27,865 nt of DNA, from positions 1-27,865 of the forward strand of contig CAIXQV010000541.1 in assembly GCA_903921605.1 (NCBI GenBank), written 5' to 3'. Below the pieces are notes generated by a model. That model did not search any database and was not told the DNA's origin. It was given only the letters and a program-made list of their open reading frames with translations. Positions 25,334-27,865 of this stretch are shown one piece after another. The translations under genes were made by a program, and so were the position numbers. Position 1 is the first letter of the stretch. Each line of letters opens with the position of its first letter. This DNA comes from an uncultured Planctomycetaceae bacterium (lineage in GTDB: Bacteria > Planctomycetota > Planctomycetia > Planctomycetales > Planctomycetaceae).

Positions 25334-26140
25334 TTACGACTTCTTCAGCGCCGGAGCATTGCTCAGAATGCTGATCACCGAATCTCGCATTGTCGGCACA
25401 AATGAAACGCCATCGCCGCCTGTGATTGTTTCATTCCCCTTCCAGTCAGTGCAACATCCGCCGGCTTCTCGAAGAATCGGAATCAACGCGGCGATATCCC
25501 ATGGTGACATCAGCGGATCAATCGCCAGCTCTGCTCGGCCCGTGGCTACCATCGCATGGCCGTAGCAGTCGCCCCAGCCGCGAGCAATCCTGACCTGATC
25601 CATGACCTGCACGATGGAATCGAATCGCCCCGTCGTTCGCCAATGAGTTGGCTCCGTAAACATCAGGCGTGCCGAGCCAATCGAAGTGACCTGACTGATC
25701 GCGGTTTTCCGCGCCGACTGCTGGCCAATCTGCCACCAGCAGCCTTCTCCGTCGGCTGCGTACACAACCTCGTGCAGCGCTGGAAAGCGGCAGACTCCTG
25801 CGACCATGCGACCATCATGCTCCACGCCGATTAAGGTCCCGAATAATGGGACGCCGTGGATAAAGGCTTTGGTCCCGTCGATGGGATCCAGAATCCAGCG
25901 GAAGCCGTTGCGACTGGGAACGTCATCGAATTCTTCCCCCAGAACCCCGTCTTCCGGATATTGCTCCGCCAGCATTTGCCGCATCAGTTGCTCCGCGCCT
26001 TTGTCGGCGACTGTCACCGGCGATTCGTCGGATTTGGATTCAACCAGCAAGCCATCAACCTGATAATGCTCAAGAATCAGTTCGGACGCGCGGGTCGCCA
26101 TTTGAAGCGCGAACTGCAGACGGTCGGAATAGCGAGGCAC
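25334..26140 (-). CDS. hisN: Histidinol-phosphatase, inositol monophosphatase family (HisN type)
   Basis: 268 aa, the normal family length. Metal and catalytic motifs are visible: GEE (68-70), DPIDGT (85-90) and WDIAA (214-218). The blocks GDCYGHAMVATGRAELAIDP (190-209) and FIHGVPLFGTLIG (93-105) favour the HisN subgroup, which removes phosphate from histidinol phosphate in histidine synthesis, over general inositol monophosphatases. The start is GTG at 26140 with AAGAGAG upstream; an in-frame ATG at codon 14 would cut the first helix. No other his gene is present, so the exact substrate is inferred. Confidence 0.85.
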   Translation of the reverse strand: MPRYSDRLQFALQMATRASELILEHYQVDGLLVESKSDESPVTVADKGAEQLMRQMLAEQYPEDGVLGEEFDDVPSRNGFRWILDPIDGTKAFIHGVPLFGTLIGVEHDGRMVAGVCRFPALHEVVYAADGEGCWWQIGQQSARKTAISQVTSIGSARLMFTEPTHWRTTGRFDSIVQVMDQVRIARGWGDCYGHAMVATGRAELAIDPLMSPWDIAALIPILREAGGCCTDWKGNETITGGDGVSFVPTMRDSVISILSNAPALKKS

Positions 26141-26470
26141 GGGAATTCTCTCTTGTCAGAGTCAGATTTCAGTTAAGCCCGGCATTGTTTCGACTACTCT
26201 TCCGTCTCCAAACCTTCGAATGCAGATTTTCTGGGTTTTTCCCTGATCCCACCGACCGTCGATACTCGAAGACTGTGCATTCACTCTGCTGATCAGCAGT
26301 GATGTAGGCTCCCGGATCGTGAACATCCCCATTTATTCAGGGGTTTCGCGTTGAAGAACCTGGAGCGGGTTGTAAGAATACGCGATTCCCGATGCAATAT
26401 CTGAATCTATGTTCAGTTGTATCCTGCGATAACAGTATTTCCCTTTTGATTTTGAATTTACTGGTGCGGC
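26141..26470. other. Divergent intergenic region with a 14-bp palindrome
   Basis: These 330 bp separate hisN (minus) from the small gene at 26471 (plus) and should hold promoters for both, plus that of the tRNA if it is cotranscribed. The clearest structure is the perfect palindrome CTGCTGATCAGCAG at 26286-26299. No gene is evident, and the -35/-10 boxes are not clear enough to call. Confidence 0.5.
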
Positions 26471-26728
26471 ATGTTGAAGGACCGATCTCGAATTGAACGT
26501 CAGCTGACCAAAGCTCAGCAGCAGTTGTCAGCTTGCGAAACAAAGCTGGCCTCCGAAGGAGTCACCGGAAAGGCTCGCGGCAAGAACGCCGTTTGGCGTC
26601 TGCTGAATGCTGGTTACCGACAGCTTAGGCGTCGCCTGATTGCCGTTGCTGCTCTCGAAACTCGCGAAGCCGGCGTGATCCAGCGCAAGGCTGAAAAGGC
26701 CGCTGCTGCAGAAACTGTCGAAGCTTGA
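26471..26728 (+). CDS. Small basic hypothetical protein (85 aa)
   Basis: No function can be assigned. The sequence is a predicted helical hairpin with heptad-like spacing (RSRIERQLTKAQQQLSACE at 5-23), a short Gly/Lys loop (about 30-38), and a second Arg-rich helix (YRQLRRRLIAVAALETREA at 49-67), ending in an Ala/Glu-rich tail. It is rich in Arg, Lys and Ala, which suggests nucleic-acid or ribosome contact, but that is inference. I recall similar short coiled-coil proteins in planctomycetes without being able to check. Only a weak purine-rich site precedes the ATG. The gene ends 33 bp before tRNA-Ser, with no strong terminator between. Confidence 0.6.
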   Translation: MLKDRSRIERQLTKAQQQLSACETKLASEGVTGKARGKNAVWRLLNAGYRQLRRRLIAVAALETREAGVIQRKAEKAAAAETVEA

Positions 26729-26761
26729 TAGTGCCTTCGGGCTTGCAGGCTTGAAGAATCT

Positions 26762-26848
<87 letters not shown>

Positions 26849-26863
26849 TTTGAAGTTTCATAG

Positions 26864-26913
26864 CCCAGGCGTTTGAGCGTGACACATCACGATTCAAGTC
26901 GACTGGGTTTTTT
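26864..26913 (+). terminator. Intrinsic terminator after tRNA-Ser
   Basis: A long interrupted stem pairs CCCAG (26864-26868) with CTGGG (26903-26907), then TTGA with TCAA, and CGTGA with TCACG around a CACA loop. A run of six T (26908-26913) follows directly. It ends the tRNA transcript, 16 bp after the tRNA. Confidence 0.85.
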
Positions 26914-26981
26914 GCTGCGCACATTTTTGTCAGATCGCCCGCCGGTGGTTTTGACGTAGATAGACCAAAGGAACGTCTGGA

Positions 26982-27794
26982 ATGTCATCGAGAATGCTGG
27001 AAGGCAAAGTCGCTCTGGTTACTGGTGCTGGTCGTGGATTGGGGCGAGCATTCGCGGAGCATCTTGCGTCTTTAGGCTGCAGTGTCGGCGTGCACGGTAT
27101 GCGTGAGAACGGCCCGGCCGAATACGGTGAAGGCACGACGCTGACGCAGACCGCTCTGGAGATTGGTCAGACTCACGGCGTAAAGACCTGTCGAGTTCTC
27201 GGCGATCTGACAAACCCTGATCATGTGAAGCAGGTTGTCTCATCCGTCTGCAGCGAACTTGGGCCGATCGACATTCTGGTTCACAACGCTGGCGGAGATA
27301 TCGCGGCCGCCGGTGGCAAGCCGAATCCGAACGATGCCGTCAACATTAAGATTGAAGATATCCGCGCGGTGCTGGATCGCAATCTACTGAGCACTATTCT
27401 TGTCTGTCAGGAATGCTCCCGGATCATGATGCCGCGTAAGACTGGACGCATTCTGACGCTGAGTTCCATCTCTGCGTTCAAAGGAATCGCCGGCAGTTCC
27501 ATCTATGCCACGGCCAAGGCTGGTGTTGTCGAGTACACTCGTTGTCTGGCGGAACAGCTTCGACCGTATAACATCAACGTCAACAGTCTTGCCCCGGGTG
27601 ACACTCGAACAGGCCGGTTCCTGGGAACTCGCAAAATCGACGATGCACGACTTGTCACCGACGGCACACTGGACCGAGTGGGTGTCGTTGACGAAGTCAC
27701 TCGCGTTGTTGAATTCTTCGCCGGTCCCCTCGGAGCCTTCGTCACCGGCCAGGTCCTCCGAGTCGACGGCGGCTCACAGATTTGGCCTGCGTAA
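26982..27794 (+). CDS. SDR family NAD(P)-dependent oxidoreductase
   Basis: 270 aa, a classical short-chain dehydrogenase/reductase. The cofactor-binding TGAGRGLG is at 14-21, the NAG motif at 102-104, the catalytic Ser in LSSIS (160-164), and the YATAK catalytic pair gives Tyr175 and Lys179. The C-terminus VTGQVLRVDGGS is typical. It resembles FabG-like 3-oxoacyl reductases, but the substrate cannot be read from sequence; an insert at about 41-56 and an Ala/Gly/Asn-rich loop at 105-120 differ from core FabG. The ATG has AAGGA 9 nt upstream. It begins 68 bp after the terminator and appears to be a separate unit. Confidence 0.92.
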   Translation: MSSRMLEGKVALVTGAGRGLGRAFAEHLASLGCSVGVHGMRENGPAEYGEGTTLTQTALEIGQTHGVKTCRVLGDLTNPDHVKQVVSSVCSELGPIDILVHNAGGDIAAAGGKPNPNDAVNIKIEDIRAVLDRNLLSTILVCQECSRIMMPRKTGRILTLSSISAFKGIAGSSIYATAKAGVVEYTRCLAEQLRPYNINVNSLAPGDTRTGRFLGTRKIDDARLVTDGTLDRVGVVDEVTRVVEFFAGPLGAFVTGQVLRVDGGSQIWPA

Positions 27795-27853
27795 ACATTG
27801 GCGTATCGGTCGACGTCTTACAGCCTGTTGATTTAGTCGCTTCATCAGCCGCC

Positions 27854-27865
27854 GGGCGTTAGCCC
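27854..27865. repeat. Possible palindromic repeat cut by the window edge
   Basis: GGGC-GTTA-GCCC closes the window and is preceded by CAGCCGCC. From memory, palindromes with a GGGCGTTAGCCC centre are frequent in planctomycete genomes, so this may be part of a dispersed repeat or a terminator for the SDR gene. The missing right half prevents a firm call. Confidence 0.35.

Overview
The window looks like a chromosomal segment from a planctomycete (Planctomycetota, probably Planctomycetales). The evidence is a DUF1501 protein paired with a PSCyt1-DUF1549-DUF1553 protein, a second PSCyt1 cytochrome fused to WD40 repeats, a GTWLPGD-type REP-associated transposase, several palindromic intergenic repeat families, moderate GC content, and a long flagellar cluster. 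The genus cannot be fixed from this sequence alone.

Layout. 1-2806 (minus): the GTPase Der with a long acidic tail, followed after 19 bp by a sialate O-acetylesterase that runs off the left edge. 3104-4744 (plus): an HGSNAT/DUF5009-like membrane acyltransferase, convergent with a secreted cytochrome-WD40-PPC protein (4844-7651, minus). 7793-8749: a REP/RAYT module, made of a small HUH transposase gene with a 158-bp inverted-repeat element on each side. The upstream element also carries a decayed copy of the transposase 3' end. 9094-9498: a small conserved-looking hypothetical gene. 9769-13911 (minus): the PSD1 and DUF1501 pair, with hairpin repeats before, between and after the two genes. 14074-14385 (minus): PpnP nucleoside phosphorylase, divergent from a zinc-finger-less DnaJ-type co-chaperone (14723-15643).

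15939-24954 (plus) is a nine-gene flagellar operon, flgF-flgG-flgA-flgH-flgI-flgJ-flgN-flgK-flgL. It encodes the distal rod, the P and L rings with the P-ring chaperone, the rod-binding protein, the export chaperone, and the two hook-filament junction proteins. The ring genes fit a diderm envelope. Directly after flgL is a 118-aa gene with a minimal HDOD-like core. It stops 4 bp from the convergent hisN-type phosphatase gene (25334-26140, minus). 26471-26913 holds a small basic hypothetical gene, tRNA-Ser(GGA) and a strong intrinsic terminator. 26982-27794 is an SDR oxidoreductase, and the window ends inside what looks like another palindromic repeat.

The most interesting points are the REP/RAYT module with its transposase-tail remnant, the minimal HDOD-like gene at the end of the flagellar operon, the same-orientation hairpin repeats bracketing the DUF1501 gene, and the paired 13-bp palindromes upstream of flgF. 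I saw no clear new defence system, CRISPR array or prophage.
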